Of a stretch of 42,222 bases of DNA, positions 8,161-16,745 are shown piece by piece (within the stretch, counting starts at the first letter, position 1; each line of letters opens with the position of its first letter). Source of the DNA: a virus. The notes below the pieces were generated by a model. It saw nothing but the letters and a program-made list of their open reading frames with translations. It was not told where the DNA came from and made no database searches. The position numbers were made by a program, and so were the translations under genes. Location of the stretch: positions 1-42,222 of the IMG/VR virus record IMGVR_UViG_3300032086_003969; one strand, given 5' to 3'.

Positions 8161-8695
8161 CATATTCCTTTTTTAGCATTGACAAAATGTGAGAGGTATA
8201 ATATTGTCCTTGATAATAGTAATGCTCTCTCAGACTTGCATCGATACTAAATCCTCTTCTAGTAAAGAAGTCAAGCTTCTTTTCATCAATCTGATATACT
8301 TCTGCCCAAAGCTTGTTTAGATTCATAGTATTGAAGCCATAATCTAAAATAACCTCAAATGCTATGGGAGATACTGTATTGTCTATCCATTGTCCATTTT
8401 TACCAATATAAAAATGAACGTCACCATGTCGGTTAACCCAGTCAACATAAGTAATCCCAGCCACGCCAAGCATTCTACTCTTTCTAGAGAACATCTTGTC
8501 CCGACTTTCAATAACGAACATTTGAAAGCGGTCGTCAAAGATCATTTGATCATACCACTTTTCTTTTTGAGTTAGTGAGAAATCTCTCCACTCTCGAAAG
8601 TATCTTCGTAAATTTTCGTCATTTCTCCAAGCCTGCAAAAAGGGCAAGTCTTCTTTCTCTATGGCACGCAGTATGATGCCATCTTTCTCTAGCAT
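8117..8695 (-). CDS. GNAT acetyltransferase, PseH-like
   Basis: A 192-residue GNAT-fold protein: the start GIILRAIEKEDLPFLQAWRN and the YDQMIFDDRFQMFVIE segment are typical of RimJ/PseH-like acetyltransferases, and the C-terminal FEVILDYGFNTMNLNKLWAE matches the acetyl-CoA-binding and closing helices. PseH N-acetylates the 4-amino sugar intermediate in pseudaminic acid synthesis; LegH-like enzymes do the same for legionaminic acid. It sits directly between a NeuB-type synthase and the PIG-L gene, overlapping both. The sugar amine as acceptor is inferred from context. Confidence 0.78.
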   Translation of the reverse strand: MLEKDGIILRAIEKEDLPFLQAWRNDENLRRYFREWRDFSLTQKEKWYDQMIFDDRFQMFVIESRDKMFSRKSRMLGVAGITYVDWVNRHGDVHFYIGKNGQWIDNTVSPIAFEVILDYGFNTMNLNKLWAEVYQIDEKKLDFFTRRGFSIDASLREHYYYQGQYYTSHILSMLKKEYDEQLQESDGDSSTP

Positions 8696-9771
8696 CTGTT
8701 CTTCCTTGGCAAGTGGTCAACAGTTAGATGTTCGCCCTTGTCAATCGATTGCATAACAGATTTGCCTAAAACTTCATGAACCAAGTTTGGGCTAAGTGAG
8801 CCTGGAGGCGCTGGTCTTTGAAACTCTAAATCTTCCTCGGAGATAATCCCCCTGTAATTGATGTGCTTATTGACTCGGATACATCTCCTTTGAAGTACGA
8901 TTGTTTCTTTCTCATTTTCTTGTACTTCTTTCTTTTCTGACCCAAGAGACTGCTCTAGCAGTCTTGTTTGGTCCACCATTTCCCTCCAGGCTTTAGGGTC
9001 CATAGAGAACGGGTGATCTGGTCCGCTTCTGGTTGTGTCATCCGTGAAGTGTTTTTCGATAGCCCGAGCGCCCAAGGCAACGGCTCCAAGAACTGTCACA
9101 TGTCCTGGCGTGTGATCACTCAAACCTAAAACAACATTTGGGAAATACTTTTTATACGTCTTTAGGACATTCAAATTAATGTATTTAAAGTTCTCAATGT
9201 CACCAGTGTAATTGGTGTTACATTGCATCAAGCAGACGCCCGGTAGGTTGTGGTAGTCTAGGATCTCCATAGCCCGAAAGACCTCGTTCATAGTCGCTGC
9301 CCCGGTAGCAATGAATACAGGTTTAGCCTTGCGGGATACTTTTTCTATCATAGCCTCCCAAGCAACATCTCCTGAGCCAATCTTAAAAGCTGGTACGTGT
9401 GGATCTAGTTTATCGACCATATCCAGATCATATGGAGTTGTAAAAAACGTAATACCCAGTTCGTTACAATATTCTTTTAGAACATCCGTCCACTGCAAGG
9501 GAACTTCTGCATCTTTGTAAACTTCGTAAATTGTTTTATCCCATTTGGTCTGGTGGCTCATCTTCGATCCAAGGTTCTTGAATCCGTAATCACTAACGTA
9601 TTTTGAACAGTCGTGGTGTTGAAATTTTACAGCGTCAGCACCAGCTTCGTGAGCTAGCTTAATAAGACTAAGTGCCCTGTCTAGATCCCCGTCATGATTA
9701 GCAGCAATATCTGCAATAAAATAAGTTGGGCTATCGGGTCCAATCCTTTTACCATCTACAGAAAAATACAT
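8689..9771 (-). CDS. NeuB/PseI-like nonulosonic acid synthase with C-terminal SAF domain
   Basis: A 360-residue protein. Residues about 14-265 form the NeuB TIM barrel (YFIADIAANHDGDLDRALSL, DAVKFQHHDC, ITFFTTPYDL, FKIGSGDV, GLSDHTPGH, ARAIEKHFT), condensing phosphoenolpyruvate with an N-acyl hexosamine. The last ~60 residues (RRCIRVNKHINYRGIISEED) form a SAF/antifreeze-like domain, as in full-length sialate and pseudaminate synthases. I chose the ATG at 9771 because AAGGAG lies 7 bases upstream and it falls just after the RmlD-like gene's stop. The product could be sialic, legionaminic or pseudaminic acid. Confidence 0.88.
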   Translation of the reverse strand: MYFSVDGKRIGPDSPTYFIADIAANHDGDLDRALSLIKLAHEAGADAVKFQHHDCSKYVSDYGFKNLGSKMSHQTKWDKTIYEVYKDAEVPLQWTDVLKEYCNELGITFFTTPYDLDMVDKLDPHVPAFKIGSGDVAWEAMIEKVSRKAKPVFIATGAATMNEVFRAMEILDYHNLPGVCLMQCNTNYTGDIENFKYINLNVLKTYKKYFPNVVLGLSDHTPGHVTVLGAVALGARAIEKHFTDDTTRSGPDHPFSMDPKAWREMVDQTRLLEQSLGSEKKEVQENEKETIVLQRRCIRVNKHINYRGIISEEDLEFQRPAPPGSLSPNLVHEVLGKSVMQSIDKGEHLTVDHLPRKNRC

Positions 9772-9772
9772 A

Positions 9773-10615
9773 CTAGTTCTCCTTATATTCGTCGAATAGT
9801 TTATCCAAACCACTGTTTAGACAGAAGGAGTAGCCAAGCTCTTTCTTTGCAAAATCAGTTTGCAAGCAAGTGTATCTTGGTCTCTTTATGCCTTGGTTAG
9901 AATCACTATAGGTTTTAGGTTTAATCATCTCCGTATCCATATTAAACCGATCGTACAACATTTTTAAGAAATGGTATTTACTGAGGCAGGTGTCGCCTGC
10001 AAAATTAACCACACCTGTAACGCTGTGGTTGATCATTTCTCTAATAGCTATAGCCAAATCACCGACATACACAGGATTAAAACTAACATTAACAAACCCA
10101 TCTATCTCTTTGTTGTCTTTGTTTGATTGTAGTGCCCAGTCAGCTAACATTCCAGGCTTACTACCAAAAATGTTAGTGCGGACAACCAAACAGTTTTTGT
10201 TATTGTTTTTTGCAACCGCCTCCCCCAGAAGCTTTGTTCTTGCGTAAGTGTTCAAGGGGTTTGTGTTTGAATCCTCGCTATAAGGAATACAAGACATTCC
10301 ATCAAATATTGAGTCAGTTGAAACATAAATCATACGATCACAAGACTGTGCTAATATTTTTGTCAGATCAGCATGTAATGTTTTGGCACCTTGAGGATCT
10401 TCTTCGCATTTCTTCAGCGATGTCATAGCAGCTAAATGAATAACAACATCAGGATTTTGCTCCGCCACAAACTCCTTTGCAAGCTCAAGATCTGCTAAGT
10501 TTCTAACCGAGCTTGGTCCAGATTCTACTGTTTCGTAAAAAAGGTTAAACTTGTTTAAATCTTTTACAACAGCGGTGCCCAACATTCCTGAAGTGCCTGT
10601 AACTAAAACTTTCAT
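9773..10615 (-). CDS. RmlD-like SDR, NAD(P)-dependent nucleotide-sugar reductase
   Basis: A 280-residue extended short-chain dehydrogenase. It opens KVLVTGTSGMLGTAVVKDL (Rossmann GxSGxLG loop), has VIHLAAMTSLKKCEEDP and MIYVSTDSIFDGM, and the catalytic YARTKLLGE (YxxxK). The DSIFDG and NTYARTKLLGE pattern is that of dTDP-4-dehydrorhamnose reductases. It shares one base with the preceding gene (TAATG). It would reduce a 4-keto sugar nucleotide; whether this makes deoxyhexose or feeds the nonulosonate route cannot be decided here. Confidence 0.82.
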   Translation of the reverse strand: MKVLVTGTSGMLGTAVVKDLNKFNLFYETVESGPSSVRNLADLELAKEFVAEQNPDVVIHLAAMTSLKKCEEDPQGAKTLHADLTKILAQSCDRMIYVSTDSIFDGMSCIPYSEDSNTNPLNTYARTKLLGEAVAKNNNKNCLVVRTNIFGSKPGMLADWALQSNKDNKEIDGFVNVSFNPVYVGDLAIAIREMINHSVTGVVNFAGDTCLSKYHFLKMLYDRFNMDTEMIKPKTYSDSNQGIKRPRYTCLQTDFAKKELGYSFCLNSGLDKLFDEYKEN

Positions 10616-11586
10616 TACTTATCTTTTAGTCCTTCCTTGATTAACTCTGCTAGTTCTAACTTATCTTCGCTAAGGTGTAAGGAAGAGTTGAAGTGTGGTC
10701 CTTGATACTTGTTACTATAAGTGTGAGACTTTCTGGTGTACTGAGGAATCACAACTAACAGCTTGTCGCTAGCTGCATAGGTAAAGTCTAATTCTGTCAT
10801 CGCCAACATATCCTCATGGATCTTTTCGCCGGGTCTCATATTAATAATATCGTATTCAATATTTTGTGCTTCACACAAAACCTCCAATGAGTTTAGAACT
10901 GTTTGTAGGTTGTATGATTTGATCTTTGGAATAAATACTTCTCCGCCCTGCGCCAAATCAAGGGCACCCAATACCGTATCCACAGCATCGCTTAAAGTAA
11001 ACAAAAATCGTGAACAGTTTAAATCTGTTACTGGCACAACTTTGTTAGAGTTTATTAGGTCCATCCATAGAGGAATGAACGACCCTCGACTGGCAATTAC
11101 GTTTCCATATCTTACGCTTGAGAAAATCGTATTGTCTGAATAATAATCAAAGTTTGTAAAGACTCTCTCAGCAATAAACTTGCTAGACCCATATACATTA
11201 ACTGGTAAGCACGCTTTGTCAGTCGATATAAGAATGCACTTCTTTACATCCGTTTTTAATGCTGCTGTAGCGACGTTCTGAGAGCCAATGACATTTGTTT
11301 TCACACACTCGTCGGGGTGAAACTCCATGTCGTCTACTCTTTTTAGAGCGGCGGCGTGAATAACGTAATCGGGCTTGTGGATGCGAAACGTAGTAGAAAG
11401 TTTATCAAGATCTCTTACATCTCCTACAACTCTAATTATGTCCTTGTCTTGCCCAAAGTATAGTGCTTGTTTACCCTCATCCCGACTGTATACGATGACT
11501 TGCCAGCCAAGAGATTTTATCCTTCTTATAAGAGCCCTACCCAGGGAGCCTGTGCCGCCTGTGATAAGAACTTTTTTTGCACTCAT
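10615..11586 (-). CDS. PseB/CapD-like nucleotide-sugar 4,6-dehydratase
   Basis: A 323-residue extended SDR. The order KVLITGGTGSLGRALIRRI, DYVIHAAALKRVDDMEFHP, ILISTDKACLPVNVYGSSK, VRYGNVIASRGSFIPLW and RPGEKIHEDML matches the UDP-GlcNAc 4,6-dehydratases PseB/FlaA1/CapD, including the STDKA active-site loop and YxxxK. In pseudaminic-acid synthesis this is the first step. Its stop overlaps the start of the RmlD-like gene by one base, and its own ATG follows the stop of the next gene directly. No PseC-like aminotransferase is in the window, so the next step must come from elsewhere. Confidence 0.85.
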   Translation of the reverse strand: MSAKKVLITGGTGSLGRALIRRIKSLGWQVIVYSRDEGKQALYFGQDKDIIRVVGDVRDLDKLSTTFRIHKPDYVIHAAALKRVDDMEFHPDECVKTNVIGSQNVATAALKTDVKKCILISTDKACLPVNVYGSSKFIAERVFTNFDYYSDNTIFSSVRYGNVIASRGSFIPLWMDLINSNKVVPVTDLNCSRFLFTLSDAVDTVLGALDLAQGGEVFIPKIKSYNLQTVLNSLEVLCEAQNIEYDIINMRPGEKIHEDMLAMTELDFTYAASDKLLVVIPQYTRKSHTYSNKYQGPHFNSSLHLSEDKLELAELIKEGLKDK

Positions 11587-12552
11587 TTATCCCTCTACCT
11601 CGTTCCTCACATATTCCTTGACACCATTATACACATTATATTCGCTGTTTTCAGATAGAATATTAGTTTCGGTCTCAAAGGTCGAGGTAAGGTAGTCCCA
11701 AAAAACCACGGCAGCTTCTTCATATTTTACAGTGTTGTAATATTCGGGCAAGCTCTTTGTTTTTTCAAATCCATGTTTGTCTTCTTTTTTCTGCCGATGC
11801 CCATCAAACCCAATAACATCCACCCTCTCAGCGCCCAGGCAGTTTGCTAGAACCACGGCTCTAGAAGCAAACCCCAGTCTCGAAAAATATCTAGTTAAAT
11901 ATAAGAAAGTGTTTGTATCGTTTGTCTTGGTAAACTCATCGATAACTTGAATTGTTAGCTTATGTGAGTGCTCAAAACCAATAAGAGTTTCGTCTCTTTT
12001 AATTCTTTGAACTAGGTCTGGGTCATTAAGATCTGTACCCTGACCGATCAAAGCAATATCAACCTTTACATCTTTTAGTTTTTCGCTCTTAAAATAAGAG
12101 TTACAACTGATAACAACGTCGTAATCCTTTACCTTCTCCAGATCCAAATCGTCTAAAGTAGGACCACCGCCAAGGACTAAAACATTTGCATTTTTAACCT
12201 TAGCTAAAACATCGTTCTCAGTGTAAACGATTTCCTCGTCGACTTTGATGTCACCGTAATCTAAAGTCCTGTTACCAAAGTAATTGTTAAAAAAAGTATT
12301 GGCAAAGTGGTCTTGCCAAACTGTTCTTGTGTGATTAAAGTTGTACCAGCCACCAGACCATGGGCTTGATGCCCATTGTGGATCAAACCGAATGGTGTGA
12401 CCAAAAAACTCACCTGTCTCATTGTTTTGCCAAATACTTGTGTGATCAGTGTGAGTACTCTTGTAGTGAAAGAGTTTATTAAGATCGTCGATTGATGAAA
12501 CGTTTTCCTCTTGGTCAACATCTCTGTAAACACAGTTATACTTTTCCCACAT
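11587..12552 (-). CDS. MptE/DUF115-like (Maf-type) protein, second copy
   Basis: A 321-residue paralogue of the protein at 5779-6810. The shared core reads ANVLVLGGGPTLDDLDLEKV, VVISCNSYFKSEKLKDVKVD and RVDVIGFDGHRQKKEDKHGF. The N-terminal ~110 residues, rich in aromatic residues (WSGGWYNFNHTRTVWQDHF), appear distinct from the first copy. The glycine loop and the C-N-x-Y-F-x-S segment suggest nucleotide or CMP-sugar binding as in Maf-type transferases. Genes abut on both sides with no gap. Role in transfer of the cassette's acid sugar is inferred. Confidence 0.68.
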   Translation of the reverse strand: MWEKYNCVYRDVDQEENVSSIDDLNKLFHYKSTHTDHTSIWQNNETGEFFGHTIRFDPQWASSPWSGGWYNFNHTRTVWQDHFANTFFNNYFGNRTLDYGDIKVDEEIVYTENDVLAKVKNANVLVLGGGPTLDDLDLEKVKDYDVVISCNSYFKSEKLKDVKVDIALIGQGTDLNDPDLVQRIKRDETLIGFEHSHKLTIQVIDEFTKTNDTNTFLYLTRYFSRLGFASRAVVLANCLGAERVDVIGFDGHRQKKEDKHGFEKTKSLPEYYNTVKYEEAAVVFWDYLTSTFETETNILSENSEYNVYNGVKEYVRNEVEG

Positions 12553-13386
12553 TTAACAACCTCTCAATTTCTTTCTGATTGGAAGTTCACCCTCAGTTAC
12601 CCTCTTTCTTCCATCACCATACGCTGACTCTAATTCACGAACCCCTCGGACTAGTTTAATCAAGCCTTGCGGCTCAACAGAAGCCAAATGGTCAGAGCCC
12701 CACATAGTTCTATCTAACGTAATGTGTCGCTCAAGAATACTAGCACCTAAGTAAACTGCTGCCACAGTGGTTCCAAGTCTAAACTCATGACCGCTATATC
12801 CAACCTCACATTGATACTTTTCTTTTAGCACTGGGATACAAGACAAGTTCAAATCTTCCAAGGGTGCTGGATATGTCGAGTTGCAGTGTAATAAAGAGAA
12901 TGGAGTATTTGTTTCATTCATCCATTGAACTGCTTGATCGATTTCTTCTAAGGTGCTCATCCCAGTTGAAAAAATAATCTTCTTGCCTGTTGCAGCCGAA
13001 GCTTTCATAAGCTCTTCGTTTGTGATCATAGCCGAGGGGATTTTGATGAAGGGAATATCGTACCCCATCAAAAAGTTCAAGCTATCCAAATCCCAAGGGG
13101 AGGCAGACCAGGCGATATTTTTATCTCGACAATATTGGTCGATAATATCATATTCTCTTTTTTCAAACTCTACCTTGTATTTGTAATCTAGATAAGTCAT
13201 CTCACCCCAAGGCGTATCCCGCATCACAGATTTTTGATGTTCAGGGACGCAAACATCCGGGTTTCTTTTTTGAAACTTTACTGCATCGCATCCTGCTACT
13301 GCTGCTACGTCAATAAGTTTTTTTGCTGTTTCTAGACTACCGTTGTGGTTGATGCCGATCTCGGCGATAATATATGTTGGCTTCAT
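12553..13386 (-). CDS. NeuB-like nonulosonic acid synthase lacking the SAF domain
   Basis: A 277-residue NeuB barrel: TYIIAEIGINHNGSLETAKK, DAVKFQKRNP, IAWSASPWDLDSL, FIKIPSAMITNEEL, LLHCNSTYPAP, EVGYSGHEFRLG and ILERHITLDRTMWGSDHLAS. The catalytic barrel is complete, but the protein stops at PIRKKLRGC where family members usually continue into a SAF domain. In dimeric NeuB the SAF domain caps the partner's active site, so this copy may be altered or may borrow the domain from the longer synthase at 8689. It abuts the MptE-like gene downstream. Confidence 0.87.
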   Translation of the reverse strand: MKPTYIIAEIGINHNGSLETAKKLIDVAAVAGCDAVKFQKRNPDVCVPEHQKSVMRDTPWGEMTYLDYKYKVEFEKREYDIIDQYCRDKNIAWSASPWDLDSLNFLMGYDIPFIKIPSAMITNEELMKASAATGKKIIFSTGMSTLEEIDQAVQWMNETNTPFSLLHCNSTYPAPLEDLNLSCIPVLKEKYQCEVGYSGHEFRLGTTVAAVYLGASILERHITLDRTMWGSDHLASVEPQGLIKLVRGVRELESAYGDGRKRVTEGELPIRKKLRGC

Positions 13387-13395
13387 ACTTTCCTC

Positions 13396-15474
13396 TTATG
13401 CTAAGATTTTTCTAGGGATGTCACTGTGTACATGAGATCCTTCACTACCAATATACAGGTTAACTCCTTTTTCTTTAAGCCATTTATATGCGTCTCTACT
13501 AGCCTCAATATTTTTTACAATCTCATCCTTCTTCATTGGGTCTGGCTTCCTAAGAACCTTGTCGCTGTCCTCATAGAAATGATGTGATGTTGTGGTGCCA
13601 GGATTTTCCATATCCCACCCGATCGTATAAATATTTTGAACACCTAAGTGTAGAGCAGTATGCAAGACAGTTTCATACATCATGCCTGGTCCCCAGGGTC
13701 TGTAGATTGTCTTATCCAAAGTATAGTCCTCAAAGTTTCTAGAGTTACACAATGCGTTCATATAATTCTTGTCGTCTGGGATAAAGAAGAAGATGTCAAA
13801 CTCTTGTTTCACAGTCCACAGACCACGAGATGTTGCAGAAATATTTTCTGCCGATGAACCAATCACCAGAGGTCTACTCTTTGTATATTCATAGGCTTGC
13901 ACATTGTTAGAATTAAACATATGAATGTCAACTACCTCTGGAATATAGTTGTACGCTTGCTTCAAAGCAATAACTAATTTGTCTTTTAGCTTTTCCCTTA
14001 GAAACTCTGGGGTGTAATTTTTTAAAGACGGACCACACCCTAGAATATAACAGTCCTCACCAGCAAATTGTCCGGTTAGCTTATTTACCTTATTGGTAAT
14101 AATATCCTTAGTCGCAACTTCAGCAGGAGCCACAGACGATAGATCCCACTTCAACGACGCAATCTTTTCCTTAAACACAGACTCGGATTTGTTGGGGAAC
14201 ATGTCTTGAGACACTGGTTTTAGATCTTTACACTCTTCTTGCAAGATACTATAAAACTCTTGTCCAACCTTTTCTTCAGTAAAACCACAACTATTGAGCC
14301 AGTCTTGTGCTTCTTGTCCGAATTGAGGTAGTTCACCCTTTTTCCATAGGTTGTATGCTTTTCTAAGTTGAAGCCTAGCACTGTTAACAGAGGGCTCAAA
14401 CCAGTCTAGATCAGAATGAAGTTCTGGTGATGAGTGACATGGTTCCCAAAAACCATCAACATAAAATGTACTCTCATCATTTGTAAAGTCAAGATACGCA
14501 CTCGCTTTAGGCACCATTACTGGTTTCTTTTTGTCGATAGCCTCGGCAACAGTTAATCCGAACCCTTCTCCTCTAGTCATAAGCGCAAAAAGATCAGATT
14601 GTTCATACAACCACGAAATATTTTCGCTTGGCAGAAGATCGCAGATCAACGCTATCTTTGCTTTTGATTCTTTTGTTTCTGGTAAAAATACTTTGTTTTT
14701 AATTTGAGAAATTTGGGAGCCAATGTGCTGCGCTTGCTTCTCAAGAGGAATCTGTTCTAAGAAATCATGCATTACGTTCAAGTAAGTCTTGATAACTAAT
14801 ACGGTATCCTCTTGTTTCCCAAACTCCATATTATAAGCTTCTACCAACTTGTCGAAACCTTTTCTTGGAATCCACTGTGACATCGAGAATACTACAAATT
14901 TATCCTTCAATACATTTTCTATATTTTTAATAGGAACAGATTTAGTATTCTTAAAATCAACTACGTGTGGCAATTTGTATGTCTTAATTTTTGACGCCTC
15001 TTCCAGCGAAAACTTGTTAAAGCTACAGGGCATAATTACTGCATCTGTTTCAAGCAAGTCATACATTTTCAACCACGACTCTGGTGGTTGCTTTGTTTCC
15101 CAAACAGTTAGGTTAATATTCTTTGATGCGCCTTTAACAACCTTGGTAAAAGTTTTCCAGCGATGGTCCGCTGGGTATAAACCTGACAAGGTATACATCG
15201 GAGCCGGAAGATGCCAGATTGCAATGTATGGCTCAGAACAATATTTCTCTATCTCAAGTTCTGATTCAAACTCATACTTTGAGATGATGGCTTCCTCGTT
15301 ATGTGCTAGCCTTTTTACAGACGTGTTCTCTGCATTAATATTGTAAACTTTTAAATCAAAACTGTCCGGGTTATTTTGGAGATAATTTTCCATCGCTCTC
15401 AAATAACCTCTGGCAGCAACGGCATAACCACAAGCATCCCTAAATTGAGAGATGTATACGACCCTAGGTTTCAT
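13396..15474 (-). CDS. Fusion: GT4-type glycosyltransferase + C-terminal MptE/DUF115-like domain
   Basis: A 692-residue two-domain protein. Residues about 1-430 form a GT-B glycosyltransferase: VVYISQFRDACGYAVAARGY, FSMSQWIPRKGFDKLVEAYN and the EX7E site ALMTRGEGFGLTVAEA. Residues about 465-692 carry CYILGCGPSLKNYTPEFL, VDIHMFNSNN and IYTIGWDMENPG, the glycine loop and acidic core of the two MptE-like proteins nearby. The ATG at 15474 forms TGATG with the upstream stop. The fusion suggests that sugar transfer and the MptE-like activity act together. Confidence 0.8.
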   Translation of the reverse strand: MKPRVVYISQFRDACGYAVAARGYLRAMENYLQNNPDSFDLKVYNINAENTSVKRLAHNEEAIISKYEFESELEIEKYCSEPYIAIWHLPAPMYTLSGLYPADHRWKTFTKVVKGASKNINLTVWETKQPPESWLKMYDLLETDAVIMPCSFNKFSLEEASKIKTYKLPHVVDFKNTKSVPIKNIENVLKDKFVVFSMSQWIPRKGFDKLVEAYNMEFGKQEDTVLVIKTYLNVMHDFLEQIPLEKQAQHIGSQISQIKNKVFLPETKESKAKIALICDLLPSENISWLYEQSDLFALMTRGEGFGLTVAEAIDKKKPVMVPKASAYLDFTNDESTFYVDGFWEPCHSSPELHSDLDWFEPSVNSARLQLRKAYNLWKKGELPQFGQEAQDWLNSCGFTEEKVGQEFYSILQEECKDLKPVSQDMFPNKSESVFKEKIASLKWDLSSVAPAEVATKDIITNKVNKLTGQFAGEDCYILGCGPSLKNYTPEFLREKLKDKLVIALKQAYNYIPEVVDIHMFNSNNVQAYEYTKSRPLVIGSSAENISATSRGLWTVKQEFDIFFFIPDDKNYMNALCNSRNFEDYTLDKTIYRPWGPGMMYETVLHTALHLGVQNIYTIGWDMENPGTTTSHHFYEDSDKVLRKPDPMKKDEIVKNIEASRDAYKWLKEKGVNLYIGSEGSHVHSDIPRKILA

Positions 15475-16745
15475 CAAAGCACCATAACCTTATCGGTATC
15501 TATAGTGTCCTGGGTTTGCTCACCTGTTGTTGAGATTTTCTCTACAGCAGAAACCATGTCGGAATACTTGTCTTCCATTTTAAAAGCGTTCTTAATATGA
15601 GATTGTAATTGTTTCGCTGCTTTTTCTTTGACGGGGTAAGCCTCGTAAACACTTCGCATTGCTTTTTGAAACTTATCTTTTTTAGGGAAACACCAGTTTG
15701 AATCCGAACTAATAACCCCATCCCAATGAGCCTCCTTGGGTACTGGTTTGATATCAAACGCAACCTTCTCGAACAAAGGCTTGATGGTGGTCTTTTTACT
15801 CTTTGCATTTACGACTGGTGCATACAAAAAATCAACGTGACCTGACCAGGCAGGTGCAACGACTGGGAGACCTGAATAGGCTGCCTCAAAGATTGGTAAA
15901 CCAAAACCCTCACCGTGAGTTGCGGTTACATATGCTTTAACCTTTGGGTCAGTATAAAGTGCGTGAACTTCGTCATCGGACATATTGCCATGAACCAAAT
16001 GGACTTTGCACTTTCTATTATCACCAAAAGGCTTTAAAACAGATTCAATCGAGTTTCTAAGTTTTACTCTGTCAATGCCGGAGTTGTTAGCAATGTTTGC
16101 TTTCACAACGAACCCAACTTCGTCATTATGAAACTCTTCTGCAAACCACTTGATCATTGGGGCTAGGTTTTTTCTTGGACCCATTTGTGCCACTGTCAAG
16201 AAATTAAAGTCGTGCTTTAGCTTTAAGTCAATGTTTGCAGGACTAACATTTTTTACACCATAGTGAACAACTTCTACAGGCACTTCACAGGCTAGCTTCT
16301 GGACAGATTGCCCAGATTCATCCTGAAGTGTGTAAGCACTTCCGACAAACCCTGATTTAGCATGGTTCGAGGTCACGATCACGCCATCCATCTCATTTGC
16401 TTTTTGTAGCCAAATCGGTGCAACACGATCTGTCTCAATACCAGCACAAACACCAATATTAACCTTACCTACTCGTTTCCATTCGTTAGGAATGGTCACT
16501 TGCATACAAATGTCATATTTGAGTTCTGGTTGATTTTGTTGCATTACTGCAAACTTCTGGATGAGGGAATCGATATACTTTCTATAATCTGTATCTTCAA
16601 AGATCCAGTTAGTGTGTCCCCAGTTTAGCGGTTCAACGTATACATCATATTCTGGGTTTGTGGTTAGAGCATTCAATACAAACCTAGCGTGCTCACCGTA
16701 ACCACTGCGAGTTAGTACTGGTGCTCTTAATAAAATCTTTTTCAT
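15474..16745 (-). CDS. GT4-type glycosyltransferase
   Basis: A 423-residue GT-B fold enzyme. The start KKILLRAPVLTRSGYGEHAR gives the N-terminal glycine loop (SGYGEHAR), VAQMGPRKNLAPMIKWF the linker to the nucleotide-sugar domain, and ATHGEGFGLPIFEAAYSGLP the EX7E catalytic/donor-binding site. I chose the ATG at 16745 because it forms ATGA with the upstream stop and GGGAGAG precedes it. It is the second of three consecutive GT4-like genes, presumably extending one glycan. Donor and acceptor sugars are not predictable. Confidence 0.85.
   Translation of the reverse strand: MKKILLRAPVLTRSGYGEHARFVLNALTTNPEYDVYVEPLNWGHTNWIFEDTDYRKYIDSLIQKFAVMQQNQPELKYDICMQVTIPNEWKRVGKVNIGVCAGIETDRVAPIWLQKANEMDGVIVTSNHAKSGFVGSAYTLQDESGQSVQKLACEVPVEVVHYGVKNVSPANIDLKLKHDFNFLTVAQMGPRKNLAPMIKWFAEEFHNDEVGFVVKANIANNSGIDRVKLRNSIESVLKPFGDNRKCKVHLVHGNMSDDEVHALYTDPKVKAYVTATHGEGFGLPIFEAAYSGLPVVAPAWSGHVDFLYAPVVNAKSKKTTIKPLFEKVAFDIKPVPKEAHWDGVISSDSNWCFPKKDKFQKAMRSVYEAYPVKEKAAKQLQSHIKNAFKMEDKYSDMVSAVEKISTTGEQTQDTIDTDKVMVL

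Noticed and set aside
10615-11586. A complete pseudaminic acid pathway
   Set aside because: No aminotransferase (PseC) or UDP-sugar hydrolase (PseG) was found, so only a partial route is claimed.
14849-15346. 165-residue plus-strand frame
   Set aside because: Lies wholly opposite the fusion glycosyltransferase, with no ribosome site and no motif.
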